This document shows positions 43,889-54,415 of a stretch of DNA of 64,000 nucleotides, piece by piece. The notes below the pieces were generated by a model. The model was not told the DNA's origin. It saw nothing but the letters and a program-made list of their open reading frames with translations, and did not search any database. A program made the translations under genes and the position numbers. Within the stretch, counting starts at the first letter, position 1; each line of letters opens with the position of its first letter. This DNA comes from Methylophaga sp. 41_12_T18 (GTDB lineage Bacteria > Pseudomonadota > Gammaproteobacteria > Nitrosococcales > Methylophagaceae), in contig MAAI01000092.1 in the NCBI GenBank assembly GCA_002163115.1, positions 34,453 to 98,452 of the forward strand, read 5' to 3'.

Positions 43889-44722
43889 ATGACTTGTTAT
43901 GACTTACATTGCCACTCAACGGCATCAGATGGATCGCTCAGCCCTGCAGCTCTTGTTGCTCGTGCATTGGATAATGAGGTTGATGTTTTGGCATTGACTG
44001 ATCACGATGGCACCGAGGGTATTGTTGCTGCTCAGCAGGCGGTGCAAGGCAGTGATATGACATTAATTGCTGGCGTGGAAATATCTGTGACATGGAACGG
44101 AGCCACTATTCATATTATTGGCCTGAATGTTGATATTGAAAATCAGAATTTACAGCAAGGTCTTGCCACATTGCGTTCCTACCGCTCTACGCGGGCAGTG
44201 GAAATTGCAAAGCGCTTAGAAAAATCAGGCATTACTGGTGCTTATGACGGAGCTAGAAAATATGCTTCTGAGGTGATGTTAGGCCGTGTTCATTTTGCAA
44301 AATTCTTAGTAGAACAAGGTCATGCAAAAAGTATCAATGATGTCTTTAAACGTTATTTGGTGAGGAATAAGCCAGGTTATGTTCCCGGTGACTGGGCAAC
44401 ATTAGCTGATGCGGTGACTTGGATCACTGAAGCGGGTGGCCAAGCGGTTATTGCTCACCCTGCTAGATATAAACTAACTGCAACAAAATTAGGCCGTTTA
44501 ATCACTGACTTTAAAAATGCGGGTGGTGTTGGCATGGAAGTCGTGTCAGGCCGCCAACATCCTGAAGAAATTAAAACGTTAGCCCGATTAGCCAATAAAT
44601 TTGAATTAATGGCATCATGTGGTTCAGACTTTCATACGCCCGATAATAATTGGATTGAATTAGGCCGCTTACAGCCGATGCCTGAAATCTGTACACCTAT
44701 TTGGCAAAATTGGACGCAGTAG
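43889..44722 (+). CDS. rnm: PHP-domain 5'-3' exonuclease RNase AM (YciV/TrpH)
   Basis: About 277 residues of the PHP superfamily. DLHCHSTASDGSLSPAAL and LALTDHDGTEGIVAA hold the first metal-ligand His/Asp residues; VEISVTWNGATIHIIGLNVD and VIAHPARYKL complete the site, and GSDFHTPD is near the C-terminus. In E. coli this enzyme trims 5' ends of 23S and other rRNA. Two close ATGs (43880, 43889) are possible. Divergent from yciB, followed by yciO as in many gamma genomes. Confidence 0.9.
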   Translation: MTCYDLHCHSTASDGSLSPAALVARALDNEVDVLALTDHDGTEGIVAAQQAVQGSDMTLIAGVEISVTWNGATIHIIGLNVDIENQNLQQGLATLRSYRSTRAVEIAKRLEKSGITGAYDGARKYASEVMLGRVHFAKFLVEQGHAKSINDVFKRYLVRNKPGYVPGDWATLADAVTWITEAGGQAVIAHPARYKLTATKLGRLITDFKNAGGVGMEVVSGRQHPEEIKTLARLANKFELMASCGSDFHTPDNNWIELGRLQPMPEICTPIWQNWTQ

Positions 44723-44770
44723 ATTTGTGTTCAGACAAAATAAACAAACTGTTACATATTTAGGATAGCT

Positions 44771-45394
44771 ATGAGCCAACTGTTTCACATTCATCCCGAT
44801 AACCCTCAAAAACGTCTTATACATCAAGCTTGTGAAATTATTCGCAAAGGTGGCTTAGTTGTTTACCCTACTGATTCTGGTTATGCCTTAGGTTGTCATA
44901 TTGGCGACAAGGGCGCGATGGATAAAATACGTCGTATTCGTCAGTTAGATGACGAGCATAACTTCACCTTAGTATGTCGTGACTTGTCGGAGTTATCGAC
45001 TTATTCACAAGTGAATAATGCGGTGTTTCGTATGATTAAAGCGCATACGCCAGGGCCTTATACCTTTGTTTTGCCAGCTACAAAAGAAGTACCTCGTCGT
45101 CTGCAGCATGCCAAGCGTAGAAGTATCGGTTTACGTATTCCAGAAAATAACATTGCCTTAGCGTTGTTAGAAGAGCTCGACGAGCCATTGATGAGCTCAA
45201 CCTTGATCATGCCTGATGAAGATCAGCCGATGACGGATGCTGAAGATATTGTTGACCGCTTAGCGAAACAAGTTGATTTAGTAATTGATGGTGGTTTTTG
45301 TGGCTCAGAGCCGACGACTGTCATTGAATTTATAGATGATATGCCAGAAGTTGTTCGTGTTGGCATGGGTGACCCAGCACCGTTTGAAGCATAA
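44771..45394 (+). CDS. yciO: YciO (YrdC/Sua5-like protein)
   Basis: 207 residues, very close in length and motif to E. coli YciO. Its start MSQLFHIHPDNPQKRLIHQA and KGGLVVYPTDSGYALGCHI, IRRIRQLDDEHNFTLVCRDLSELSTYS and GPYTFVLPATKEVPRR are the YrdC-domain hallmarks. The family synthesises threonylcarbamoyl-AMP; YciO itself is a weaker paralogue of TsaC, so the role is probable and not proven. Follows rnm by about 50 bases and precedes the acyltransferase gene by two. Confidence 0.93.
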   Translation: MSQLFHIHPDNPQKRLIHQACEIIRKGGLVVYPTDSGYALGCHIGDKGAMDKIRRIRQLDDEHNFTLVCRDLSELSTYSQVNNAVFRMIKAHTPGPYTFVLPATKEVPRRLQHAKRRSIGLRIPENNIALALLEELDEPLMSSTLIMPDEDQPMTDAEDIVDRLAKQVDLVIDGGFCGSEPTTVIEFIDDMPEVVRVGMGDPAPFEA

Positions 45395-45396
45395 CC

Positions 45397-46065
45397 ATGT
45401 ACTGGCTATTAGGCGGTATTATCTTATTAATACTGCTTATGATTGCTGGTCATCGAGCTTCAAAAGTAGCATGGGCGCACCCAATAGTTAATTGGGTTGA
45501 TGGCTTGGTCCGGTTGTTATGTAAATATATACATCGTCTACCAGCTACATATATTCCGCTGCCGACAGAGGGAGCAGCAATTGTTGTTGCCAACCATATT
45601 TCAGGCTTAGACCCCTTATTATTAATTGCTGCGAGTCGACGACCATTACGGTTTTTAATTGCTCGTGAAGAATATGAGCGGCCAGTATTACATTGGTTGT
45701 TTAAAGCCGCCGGCTGTATTCCTGTAGACAGAAAAGGTCGGCCAGAGCTTGCTCTCCGGCAAGCATTGCGAGCATTACAAAATGGGGAGGTTGTCGCTTT
45801 ATTTCCGCATGGGAAAATTCATTTAGATAGTTATCCACCTCGAAAAATAAAAGGTGGAGTAACACGACTTGCCGCGTGGTCTTCGGCACCTATTTATCCA
45901 GTTCGAATTGATGGTGTTGGCGCCGCAGGCCATGTTGCTTTAGCGCCTTTTTATCCTAGTAAGGTCAGGCTAACAATTAACGAGGTCGTTAGCTGCCATC
46001 CACAGCAACTAGCTGAATGTCTAGCAAAGATAACATTAGCGATAGAGACCCCCGAGCCAGTTTAG
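45397..46065 (+). CDS. 1-acyl-sn-glycerol-3-phosphate acyltransferase family protein
   Basis: 222 residues of the PlsC superfamily. The catalytic motif is VVANHISGLDPLLL (H-x4-D), then IPVDRKGRPE and LFPHGKIHLD resembling the phosphate-binding blocks, with an N-terminal hydrophobic helix (YWLLGGIILLILLMIAGH). It should acylate lysophosphatidate or a similar lysolipid at the inner membrane. It is co-oriented with yciO, two bases away. Confidence 0.88.
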   Translation: MYWLLGGIILLILLMIAGHRASKVAWAHPIVNWVDGLVRLLCKYIHRLPATYIPLPTEGAAIVVANHISGLDPLLLIAASRRPLRFLIAREEYERPVLHWLFKAAGCIPVDRKGRPELALRQALRALQNGEVVALFPHGKIHLDSYPPRKIKGGVTRLAAWSSAPIYPVRIDGVGAAGHVALAPFYPSKVRLTINEVVSCHPQQLAECLAKITLAIETPEPV

Positions 46066-46083
46066 CCTTAGTTACGTTTTAAC

Positions 46084-46111
46084 CTTGAATTACGGTTGGT
46101 TTGCCCCATTT
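46084..46111 (+). promoter_or_regulatory. Heat-shock (sigma-32/RpoH) promoter of clpB
   Basis: CTTGAA (46084-46089) and CCCCATTT (46104-46111) are separated by 14 bases, an almost exact fit to the RpoH consensus (CTTGAAA, 13-15 bases, CCCCATNT). It lies 36 bases before the clpB ATG. Confidence 0.88.
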
Positions 46112-46146
46112 GTTAATTAACATACAAATTTTATGGGGATTCATAG

Positions 46147-48720
46147 ATGCAAATTGATAAATTCACCAGCAAGTTTCAACAAGCTTTAGATAGTGCCCAG
46201 AGTATGGCGATTGGTCGTGATCATCAGTTCATCGAGCCGAGCCATTTGATGCTAGCGTTATTGCTGCAGCAATCAGGTACGGTCAAGCCGTTATTAGCTC
46301 AAAGCGGTGTAACGATAGGCGCTTATGAGCAAGCGCTAGAACAAGAACTGTCACGAATGGCACATGTTGAAGGTGATAGTGGCACTGTTCACGTTTCACA
46401 AAACTTAGTGCGCCTGCTTAATACCTGCGATAAGTTGTCACAAAAGCGCCAAGATCAATATATTTCAAGTGAGCTATTTGTACTTGCCGTGGTGGTTGAT
46501 AAGAAACAATCTGGTGAGTTATTACGAAAAAATGGTGCTACCAAAGCAAGTTTGGAAGCGGCCATAGATAAAGTTCGTGGCGGAGAAAAAGTGACGGATC
46601 CAAATGCTGAAGAGCAACGTCAAGCATTAGCAAAATATACGATAGATCTCACTGCTCAAGCAGAATGTAATAAGTTAGATCCGGTGATTGGTCGAGATGA
46701 TGAAATTCGTCGTACGATTCAAGTATTACAACGGCGCACTAAAAATAACCCAGTACTTATTGGTGAGCCAGGTGTTGGTAAAACCGCGATTGCTGAGGGT
46801 TTAGCGCAGCGCATCATCAATGGTGAAGTGCCTGAAGGAATGAAGAATAAACGTCTTTTATCTTTGGATATGGGCGCGTTAATTGCTGGTGCTAAGTTTC
46901 GGGGCGAGTTTGAAGAACGTTTAAAAGCGGTATTGAAAGACTTATCCAAGCAAGAAGGCCAGATCATTCTGTTTATTGATGAAATTCATACCATGGTCGG
47001 CGCCGGTAAAGCGGAAGGGGCGATGGATGCCGGCAATATGTTGAAACCAGCATTGGCACGAGGTGAGTTGCATTGTATTGGTGCCACCACCTTAGATGAA
47101 TATCGAAAATATGTGGAAAAAGATGCTGCATTGGAGCGGCGCTTTCAAAAGGTGCAAGTGGGTGAACCTTCGGTTGAAGATACCATTGGTATCTTACGAG
47201 GCTTAAGTGAGCGTTATGAAGTGCATCACGGGGTTGATATTACCGACCCTGCAATTGTTGCCGCTGCTACGTTGTCATACCGCTATATATCTGATCGGAT
47301 GTTACCGGACAAAGCCATCGATTTAATTGATGAAGCGGCTAGTCGTATTCGAATGGAAATTGACTCTAAACCGGAGTCATTAGATCGGATGGAACGACGA
47401 TTAATTCAATTGAAAATTGAACGTGTTGCCTTGCAGAAAGAATCGGATGACGCTTCAAAACGACGGTTGGATACCTTAGAAGCTGAGATGAAAAAGTTAG
47501 CGCGTGAATACACTGATTTAGAGGAAATATGGAAAGGTGAAAAAGCGGCCTTGCATGGCAGTCAAAGTATTAAAGAAAACCTAGAAAAAGCCCGTATGGA
47601 ATTGGAAATGGCGACTCGGAATAGTGATGTTGCCAAAATGTCTGAATTGCAATATGGCAAAATTCCAGCACTGGAAAAACAATTAGATATGGCTGCGCAA
47701 GCAGAAATGCAGGACTTTAGCTTATTACGTAACAAAGTGGGCGAAGAAGAAATTGCAGAAGTAGTTTCGAAATGGACAGGTATCCCTGTCTCTAAAATGT
47801 TGGACGGTGAACGTGATAAGTTATTGAAAATGGATGATGCGTTACATGAGCGAGTTGTAGGTCAAGATGAAGCGGTGACTTCAGTTGCCAATGCGATTCG
47901 TCGTTCACGTGCCGGTTTATCTGATCCGAATCGACCGAATGGTTCATTCTTATTTCTGGGCCCAACTGGGGTGGGTAAAACAGAGTTGTGCAAATCTCTA
48001 GCGACATTCTTGTTTGATACCGAAGATGCCTTAGTTCGCATCGATATGTCTGAGTTTATGGAAAAACACTCAGTGGCTCGACTGGTGGGGGCTCCTCCCG
48101 GTTATGTGGGTTATGAAGAAGGCGGTTATTTAACCGAGGCGGTTCGCCGCAAACCTTATTCTGTTATTTTGCTGGATGAAGTCGAGAAAGCCCATCCGGA
48201 TGTATTTAATATTTTGCTGCAAGTATTAGATGACGGCCGGTTAACAGATGGCCAAGGCCGTACTGTCGATTTTCGCAATACGGTGATTGTGATGACTTCA
48301 AACCTGGGTTCAAACATCATTCAAGAGCAAACTGGCGAAGAACAATATGAGCAAATGAAAGCAACGGTTATGGAAGCTGTAGCGCAACATTTTAGGCCGG
48401 AATTTATTAACCGTGTTGATGATGTTGTCGTTTTTCATCCATTAAAACGTGAACAGATTCATGCTATTGCTAAGATTCAATTACTGCATTTACATCAGCG
48501 ATTAGCTGATAAAGATATCGGTTTAGAGGTGAGTGAGGCGGCGTTAGAGTTGATTTCTGAAGCCGGATTTGACCCCGTCTATGGAGCTCGACCATTAAAG
48601 CGAGTGATACAAAACCAATTGGAAAATAGCTTGGCACAAGATTTGTTATCAGGTCATTTTGTCAGCGGTGATGTCATTAATATTGATGTGAATGATGGGC
48701 TATTAACTTTTTCTAAATGA
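46147..48720 (+). CDS. clpB: ATP-dependent disaggregase ClpB
   Basis: Hsp100 hexamer that, with DnaK, resolubilises aggregated protein. 857 residues match ClpB. N-terminal Clp repeats ([18 protein letters not shown]) precede AAA1 with Walker [17 protein letters not shown] and Walker [16 protein letters not shown]. The coiled-coil middle domain (about 410-520) is present, which distinguishes ClpB from ClpA. AAA2 has [15 protein letters not shown] and [15 protein letters not shown]. The last residues lack a ClpP-binding IGF/L loop. A sigma-32 promoter lies directly upstream. Confidence 0.97.
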   Translation: MQIDKFTSKFQQALDSAQSMAIGRDHQFIEPSHLMLALLLQQSGTVKPLLAQSGVTIGAYEQALEQELSRMAHVEGDSGTVHVSQNLVRLLNTCDKLSQKRQDQYISSELFVLAVVVDKKQSGELLRKNGATKASLEAAIDKVRGGEKVTDPNAEEQRQALAKYTIDLTAQAECNKLDPVIGRDDEIRRTIQVLQRRTKNNPVLIGEPGVGKTAIAEGLAQRIINGEVPEGMKNKRLLSLDMGALIAGAKFRGEFEERLKAVLKDLSKQEGQIILFIDEIHTMVGAGKAEGAMDAGNMLKPALARGELHCIGATTLDEYRKYVEKDAALERRFQKVQVGEPSVEDTIGILRGLSERYEVHHGVDITDPAIVAAATLSYRYISDRMLPDKAIDLIDEAASRIRMEIDSKPESLDRMERRLIQLKIERVALQKESDDASKRRLDTLEAEMKKLAREYTDLEEIWKGEKAALHGSQSIKENLEKARMELEMATRNSDVAKMSELQYGKIPALEKQLDMAAQAEMQDFSLLRNKVGEEEIAEVVSKWTGIPVSKMLDGERDKLLKMDDALHERVVGQDEAVTSVANAIRRSRAGLSDPNRPNGSFLFLGPTGVGKTELCKSLATFLFDTEDALVRIDMSEFMEKHSVARLVGAPPGYVGYEEGGYLTEAVRRKPYSVILLDEVEKAHPDVFNILLQVLDDGRLTDGQGRTVDFRNTVIVMTSNLGSNIIQEQTGEEQYEQMKATVMEAVAQHFRPEFINRVDDVVVFHPLKREQIHAIAKIQLLHLHQRLADKDIGLEVSEAALELISEAGFDPVYGARPLKRVIQNQLENSLAQDLLSGHFVSGDVINIDVNDGLLTFSK

Positions 48721-48757
48721 CAAAGTAGCTCATAGGCATAGTGATGGGCATTTATAG

Positions 48758-48788
48758 TTGAATCTGCGGTGGGTGAAATTGTTATAAT
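48758..48788 (+). promoter_or_regulatory. Possible sigma-70 promoter of the FNT channel gene
   Basis: TTGAAT (48758-48763) and TATAAT (48783-48788) flank a 19-base spacer, longer than ideal. The -10 is perfect, 34 bases before the ATG at 48822. No Fnr-type TTGAT-N4-ATCAA box was seen nearby. Confidence 0.4.
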
Positions 48789-48821
48789 TCTCTCAATCTC
48801 AAAACTATAAAGAACTCTCTT

Positions 48822-49664
48822 ATGTCGCTAAATGGTCAGTTTGCTGATGCATTCACTCCCGCTCAAGTTGCTCAAAAGGTTAAAACACTTGGAGTAAGTA
48901 AGGCTGAAACGCCATTCTTGCCGCTCATTGTGTTGTCATTAATGGCCGGTGCTTTTATTTCTTTTGGTGCAATGTATTACACCGTGGTGATGACTAATCC
49001 ATCTGAAGCTTATGGTGCTGCGAAAATGTTGGGCGGTTTTGCCTTCTCTTTAGGTTTCATACTGGTGGTGATTGCTGGTGCTGAGTTATTTACCGGTAAT
49101 AACCTGATTGTGATGGCTTGGGCTAGAAAGCGCGTTACCACACTGCAAATAGCACGCAACTGGATCTTGGTTTATCTTGCCAATGGTATTGGTGCCTTAA
49201 TTACGGTGTACTTAGTTTTTGCTTCGGGATTTTTAGATAATGGCCATCATGAAGTAGGCGTTACAGCGTTAAAAATCGGTTTAGCAAAAGCCAGTCTCGC
49301 GCCGACAGAAGCGTTTGTGCGAGGCATTTTTTGTAATGCCTTAGTTTGTTTAGCAAGTTGGATGGTTTATGCCTCGCGCAGTGTGACAGATAAAGTGTTG
49401 GCGGTTATTTTCCCGATATCTGCTTTTGTTGCGATGGGCTTTGAACACTGCATTGCCAATATGTTTATGATTCCTTTAGCAATGGTTGCATCACTTGACC
49501 CAGAAATTGTGGCTTTAAGTGGACTAAGCGCTGAAGCGTTAGAGCCGTTATCGATGAGTGGCTTATTGCACAATATTATTCCCGTTACCGTTGGTAATAT
49601 TTTAGGTGGCACGGTGATGGTGGGTATGGCGTATTACATGGTCTATCTGTACGACCGAGACTAA
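48822..49664 (+). CDS. Formate/nitrite transporter (FNT family)
   Basis: 280-residue pentameric-channel subunit with six membrane helices. Key regions are AGAFISFGAMYYTVVM, GAELFTGNNLIVMAWA (Omega-loop helix) and the pore-helix GFEHCIANMFMIPLAM. FocA, NirC and HSC members differ little in these segments, so the anion (formate, nitrite or hydrosulfide) is not decided. It lies alone, between clpB and the convergent GGDEF-EAL gene, nine bases from its stop. Confidence 0.9.
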   Translation: MSLNGQFADAFTPAQVAQKVKTLGVSKAETPFLPLIVLSLMAGAFISFGAMYYTVVMTNPSEAYGAAKMLGGFAFSLGFILVVIAGAELFTGNNLIVMAWARKRVTTLQIARNWILVYLANGIGALITVYLVFASGFLDNGHHEVGVTALKIGLAKASLAPTEAFVRGIFCNALVCLASWMVYASRSVTDKVLAVIFPISAFVAMGFEHCIANMFMIPLAMVASLDPEIVALSGLSAEALEPLSMSGLLHNIIPVTVGNILGGTVMVGMAYYMVYLYDRD

Positions 49665-49672
49665 TAATACGG

Positions 49673-51829
49673 TTACTTGGCAATAACCTGGGTTTGATGC
49701 TGGGGATTATGTTGTTCTAATAATTCACCATGAGGCCTGCCGATATAATAACCTTGAGCATAGTCGACACCATAGTTTTGCAGTAAGTCTAGCACCGCTT
49801 CTGTTTCGACAAATTCAGCAATGGTTTTTTTACCCAGTCCTTTGGCAACATCCACTAAGGCTTTGACAAACAATTGATCATCGGCATTTTTATCTAAATC
49901 TTTGATGAAAATGCCGTCGATTTTAATGATATCTACTGGTAGTTCTCGCATATAATTAAAAGAAGAAAAGCCAACCCCAAAATCATCTAAAGAAAAACGA
50001 CAGCCTAATTTTTTAATCGCTACCATCATTGCTTTTGCTTGTTGCAGGTTAGATACGGCAGAGGTTTCGGTAACTTCAAAAATCAGGCCGGTTGGATCAA
50101 CGTTATAGCGTTTGATCAATTGTTTTAATAGTGGAATCAGAACCGGATCATCGACCACAGATCCCGATAAGTTAATGGCCAAACTAGCAGGAATACCTTG
50201 TTGTTGCATCGCGGCTAACTTCATCATGCCATGACGCATTACATAATGATCAATACTATGAATCAGTCCTGATTGTTCAGCAATTTCAATAAACTTACCT
50301 GGCATGCGAATCTCGCCAGAGTTACTGTCTCGTAACCGAATCAACACTTCATAATGTTTCACGATTTTGGATTCAATTTCCAAGATAGGCTGAAAATGGA
50401 GAATGAAGTTATTGTTTTCTAAGGCTTCTTCTATTTGATGTTTCCAGAATACCCGAGTTTCTAACTGTTCCTGAGTTTGGTCATCAGCTGAAAAAGTGTG
50501 GAACGTGCCGTTACCACTGGCTTTAGCTTTATACATCGCTAGATCGGCAAAACCAAGTAACTCATGAATAGAGGCGTCGTGAATGGGGTAATGTACGATA
50601 CCGATACTGGTGGATACTTTATGTTTAACAGTGCCGTAACTAAGTTGAATTTGAGACAGTTCAAAAATAATTTTTTTGGCCAGAGTTTGAGCGCCTTTTT
50701 CATCTATTTCAGGCAGCAAGATGGCAAATTCATCGCCACCTAATCGAGCAACAAGATCAGTGAAGCGAGTGACTTGGGCTAATGTTTTAGCGACGGCTTT
50801 TAATAAGTCATCGCCTGCTTTATGACCGCTGGTATCGTTAATATCTTTAAATTGGTCTAAATCAAGAAACAACAAGCTATTGTTATGCTGATAACGAATC
50901 GCAGTTTGTAATGATTTTTCAAATTCATGGGTGAATTTGCGACGGTTACAAAGATCGGTGAGAGGGTCGTGCTCAGCCATCCACACGATACGTTTTTCAG
51001 CTTCTCTCTTTTCAGTCATATCTAGACCAACAGAGAGGATAACCGAATTGTTTTTTACGCCATCGATACGAGAGTGCAGCCAGGAAATCTCTTTAATATG
51101 ATCTTCATAATCAATAAGTTCTGCATCTTGTTGGGCGATAGCTAAGTTATTAGCGAGAATTTCTTTGAAATAAGACTGTGCTTCCGTCCAGTTGCCGGCT
51201 GGAAACATTCGCGATACTGATGTATCAAGCATATCTTGTTCTTTAAAGCCGGTGACATGTTCGGCAAAGTCATTAAACAAGGTGATATTGAACTTTTCAT
51301 CAATAGTGAAAATAATGAGCTGTGCTGTATCAAGTAGACTTTTTATAAAGTCACGTTCATGTTCAAGTTCGAAATTTTGAGCTCGAATCACTTCTGAACG
51401 TTGGCTGACATTAGCATCAAGCTGCTCTAATACTTTGGTCAATTGTAAGGTGGCAAAATGTAATTGGCTAACTTCTTTGTGTTTGGACTCATTTTCTAAG
51501 AGGGTGAAGGTCTCTTTGGCTTGTTGATATTTTTTGGATGACAGTAAGGGTAAAGCATCAGTGATTTGTTCTAAGTGTTCGAGTGGTCTTGATAATTCGA
51601 AGTAACTGCGAACCGAAAAAACGACCGCTAATAACAATAAGATAACGATGGCGATAGCGATATAAATATAGATATCTACTTCGTTGATAGCGAAGTCGTT
51701 ACTAAAACTATATGTGACATAACCAGCTCCGAGAATGGAGATTAAACCGGCAATAAAAATGCTGGTAAAGGTATTGACGGCTGATTGCCACTGCAAACTA
51801 TCGCGTGAGATTGAGGCCATATCTAACAC
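49673..51829 (-). CDS. PAS-GGDEF-EAL c-di-GMP enzyme
   Basis: 718 residues. Two N-terminal membrane helices (SIFIAGLISILGAGYVTYSF and IYIAIAIVILLLLAVVFSV) lead to a coiled coil, a PAS domain (about 165-280; IIFTIDEKFNITLFNDFAEHVTGF), an intact GGDEF domain (LGGDEFA, about residue 360) and an EAL domain with YEVLIRLRD (EVL for EAL) and DDFGVGFSSFNYMRELPVDIIKID. Both activities could be present; the phosphodiesterase motif keeps the Glu and metal Asp residues. It may tune the c-di-GMP pool for the adhesin at the right end. Start at ATG 51829 or the ATG three codons downstream. Confidence 0.88.
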   Translation of the reverse strand: MLDMASISRDSLQWQSAVNTFTSIFIAGLISILGAGYVTYSFSNDFAINEVDIYIYIAIAIVILLLLAVVFSVRSYFELSRPLEHLEQITDALPLLSSKKYQQAKETFTLLENESKHKEVSQLHFATLQLTKVLEQLDANVSQRSEVIRAQNFELEHERDFIKSLLDTAQLIIFTIDEKFNITLFNDFAEHVTGFKEQDMLDTSVSRMFPAGNWTEAQSYFKEILANNLAIAQQDAELIDYEDHIKEISWLHSRIDGVKNNSVILSVGLDMTEKREAEKRIVWMAEHDPLTDLCNRRKFTHEFEKSLQTAIRYQHNNSLLFLDLDQFKDINDTSGHKAGDDLLKAVAKTLAQVTRFTDLVARLGGDEFAILLPEIDEKGAQTLAKKIIFELSQIQLSYGTVKHKVSTSIGIVHYPIHDASIHELLGFADLAMYKAKASGNGTFHTFSADDQTQEQLETRVFWKHQIEEALENNNFILHFQPILEIESKIVKHYEVLIRLRDSNSGEIRMPGKFIEIAEQSGLIHSIDHYVMRHGMMKLAAMQQQGIPASLAINLSGSVVDDPVLIPLLKQLIKRYNVDPTGLIFEVTETSAVSNLQQAKAMMVAIKKLGCRFSLDDFGVGFSSFNYMRELPVDIIKIDGIFIKDLDKNADDQLFVKALVDVAKGLGKKTIAEFVETEAVLDLLQNYGVDYAQGYYIGRPHGELLEQHNPQHQTQVIAK

Positions 51830-51891
51830 TTATCCATAACGTCAGTTAAACCGATTATGGCATAACATACTGTAAAAGTGAGGATTTAGCG

Positions 51892-52731
51892 TTATTTGTG
51901 CTCGTCGTTAGATGCTTTTAGTAAAACCCAATCTAGCCAACGGTGCGGTAACAGTCGTTTTAATACTGCAAATAAATAGGTCGGGAAGGTGACGTAGTAA
52001 CGGACTTTAGGCCGTTTACTTTCTATAGCGTGAAGTAACTTCTTCACCACAGCTTCTGGTGGCAAAGTAAATGGAGCGGCAGGTCCTTGTTTGGTTAATC
52101 GTTGTTCCATAGAGAGGTAGGTTTGCTTATGGAAGCTGGCGTCTTTATCAATATGCTGTTGATACTTAGTGAAGGCATTGGCTCTGAATTGACTCAAAAT
52201 AGGGCCAGGTTCAATTAAGCTGACATGGATACCACTACCGTTAAGCTCTTGTCGTAAGGTGTCAGCCAAGCCTTCTACGGCATATTTGCTAGCATTGTAT
52301 GCGCCACGATAAGCCATAGAAATAAAACCTAACACCGAACTATTGTAGATAATTCTGCCAAAACCTTGCTGACGCATTTGTTTGATTATTAGATTAGTAA
52401 GCTCTTGTGTGCCAAACACATTGGTTTCAAATTGTTGGCGTAATACATCTCGACTTAAATCTTCCACGGCACCAGGCTGGCCATAAGCACCATTGTTAAA
52501 TAAAGCATCTATTTGATTATTAAAATGATTTAAGCTGAATGTTACTGCTTGCTGAATAGAGTCACTATTAGCGAGATCGAGTATGATGGTGGTAATACCG
52601 AGTTGTTGTAATGGCAATATATCTTGATTTTTTCTCACCGTTGCAATGACGTTATAGCCTTGTTGATGTAATTGGCGTGCAGCGCAAGCACCAATGCCAC
52701 TTGAGCAGCCGGTAATTAAGACATTTGTCAT
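51892..52731 (-). CDS. Short-chain dehydrogenase/reductase
   Basis: About 279 residues, classical SDR fold. NAD(P)-binding TGCSSGIGACAARQL at the N-terminus, NNGAYG, catalytic Ser in YNSSVLGFIS and YNASKYAVEG (Tyr-x3-Lys). Substrate unknown. I prefer the ATG at 52731, with AGGA nine bases upstream, over an in-frame start at 52764 that adds a non-conserved tail. Divergent from cheR. Confidence 0.85.
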   Translation of the reverse strand: MTNVLITGCSSGIGACAARQLHQQGYNVIATVRKNQDILPLQQLGITTIILDLANSDSIQQAVTFSLNHFNNQIDALFNNGAYGQPGAVEDLSRDVLRQQFETNVFGTQELTNLIIKQMRQQGFGRIIYNSSVLGFISMAYRGAYNASKYAVEGLADTLRQELNGSGIHVSLIEPGPILSQFRANAFTKYQQHIDKDASFHKQTYLSMEQRLTKQGPAAPFTLPPEAVVKKLLHAIESKRPKVRYYVTFPTYLFAVLKRLLPHRWLDWVLLKASNDEHK

Positions 52732-52862
52732 TTTGTTAATTCCTGATGAATAAGTTATTGTCACTGTATAGCATCAGAGATTATTAGTAATTGAATAAAT
52801 ATTCCAAAGCATAGGCCGCTAAATGCTATAGTCGCCGCTGAGATATAAAGTATCTACCCACT

Positions 52863-53693
52863 ATGCCTGAAAATATTAGCCAACTTGACTATGAACACTT
52901 TAAAACCTTTTTAGAGGATGCTTGTGGCATCTTACTAGGTGAAGGCAAGCAATATTTAATTGTGAGTCGGTTAACAAAATTGTTGCGACAGGAAAATATT
53001 GCTTCAGTGACCGAGTTATTGGTGACTTTAAAGAAAGGCTATCCACGCCATTTGCAGTCAGCAGTTATCGATGCGATGACCACCAATGAGACATCATGGT
53101 TTCGAGATCGAACACCATTTGATGCGTTGACCAAGGCGGTGTTTCCCGAGCTAGATAAAGATCGCTTACGCCAAGTAAGAATTTGGTCTTCGGCATGCTC
53201 ATCTGGCCAAGAGCCCTATACCATTAGCATCAGTATTAGTGAGTACCTTGCAAGTGCTCCACTGAGTGGTGTAAAAAATAGTCAAATCGAGGCCACTGAT
53301 ATTTCGGCCAGTATGCTCGAAGAGGCTAAGCTGGCGGAGTATGACAATTCTATTTTAGGCCGTGGTTTGTCAGATGCTCGTAAAAGTCGATTTTTTAAAG
53401 CGAAAGATGAGCGCTGGCAGGTTGCTGATGATATTAAGCGCCGAGTTCGATTTTCAGAACAAAATTTACTAGCCAGTTATGCTCGATTAGGCAAGTTCGA
53501 TATCATTTTTTGTCGAAATGTTTTGATCTATTTTTCTGCTGAACGTAAGAGCGATATTTTAGACCGGATGGCTAAAGCCTTAAATCCCGGCGGCTATTTA
53601 TTCTTAGGAGCCTCGGAGACCATCACTGGCTATTCCGAAGCATTCGAAATGATCCGCTGTCCATACGGCGTTTATTACCGCTTAAAAGCTTAA
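52863..53693 (+). CDS. cheR: Chemotaxis methyltransferase CheR
   Basis: Methylates glutamates of chemoreceptors with SAM. 276 residues: the N-terminal helical CheR domain (QLDYEHFKTFLEDACGILLGEGKQYL) and the C-terminal SAM domain with WSSACSSGQEPYTISI, ATDISASMLEEAK and IFCRNVLIYFSAERK. No cheA, cheW, cheB or receptor gene is adjacent. The stop overlaps the convergent DUF4126 gene by four bases. Confidence 0.92.
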   Translation: MPENISQLDYEHFKTFLEDACGILLGEGKQYLIVSRLTKLLRQENIASVTELLVTLKKGYPRHLQSAVIDAMTTNETSWFRDRTPFDALTKAVFPELDKDRLRQVRIWSSACSSGQEPYTISISISEYLASAPLSGVKNSQIEATDISASMLEEAKLAEYDNSILGRGLSDARKSRFFKAKDERWQVADDIKRRVRFSEQNLLASYARLGKFDIIFCRNVLIYFSAERKSDILDRMAKALNPGGYLFLGASETITGYSEAFEMIRCPYGVYYRLKA

Positions 53694-54364
53694 GTTTTGG
53701 TTTGTTCGATAGGCTCAGTGCTATCAACTGATTTTGTTTCTTCCTCTAAGGGCGGAAGTGGTTCACAGAGTCCTAACCAACTGCCAATACGATAAAAAAC
53801 TCGTTTGATTAAGCGCCATAATCTTGGCAGCAACCAAATCATCACTAAAATAAAGATTATTAAACCAATAATAAATAACACAGGGTGATATAAGGCTGCC
53901 CATAACCCACCGATAACTAATAAATCTTCACTGATGGAGGCCGTCCAGTTGCTGACCGGTTCTGGTGAGGTATTGATTAATAAACGACTACCCGCTTTGG
54001 TGGTATGGGTTCCTGTCGCCAATACGCCGCCTAAGATAGCAGAGGTTAATTCCACTGCTGGCGTGACATCACCTACTGCACTGGAAGCGAGCATCGCACC
54101 AGCAGGAATACGAATAAAGGTATGAATGGTATCCCAACCTGAGTCGACACCAGGAATTTTATCGGCAAAGAACTCAACGCAGTACATGAAGCCGGCTGCC
54201 GTCATCACCATTGGATTGCTTAATACTTCCATTTCAGCAGGCAAATTAATATTACCAGTGGTTCCCATGTAACCCAGCATAAACAGGGTGGCGTATAAAT
54301 TAATACCGCTCGCCCACGCTGCGCCCATACTCAGTGCAATTACGCTGACAGCATCCATCGTCAT
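53690..54364 (-). CDS. DUF4126 family membrane protein
   Basis: 224 residues with several membrane segments: VIALSMGAAWASGINLYATLFMLGYMG, the Asp-containing FADKIPGVDSGWDTIHTFIRIPAGAMLASSAVGD, and a terminal helix LFIIGLIIFILVMIWLL. The GVDSxWDxxHTxIRxPAG core is the DUF4126 signature. Function unknown; possibly an integral-membrane transporter or scaffold. It is convergent with cheR and divergent from the Nif3-like gene. Confidence 0.8.
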   Translation of the reverse strand: MTMDAVSVIALSMGAAWASGINLYATLFMLGYMGTTGNINLPAEMEVLSNPMVMTAAGFMYCVEFFADKIPGVDSGWDTIHTFIRIPAGAMLASSAVGDVTPAVELTSAILGGVLATGTHTTKAGSRLLINTSPEPVSNWTASISEDLLVIGGLWAALYHPVLFIIGLIIFILVMIWLLPRLWRLIKRVFYRIGSWLGLCEPLPPLEEETKSVDSTEPIEQTKT

Positions 54365-54415
54365 TGTCTCCAGTTTGTTATAGTGTCGGTTTTAATTGTG
54401 ATAGGGATCGACACG

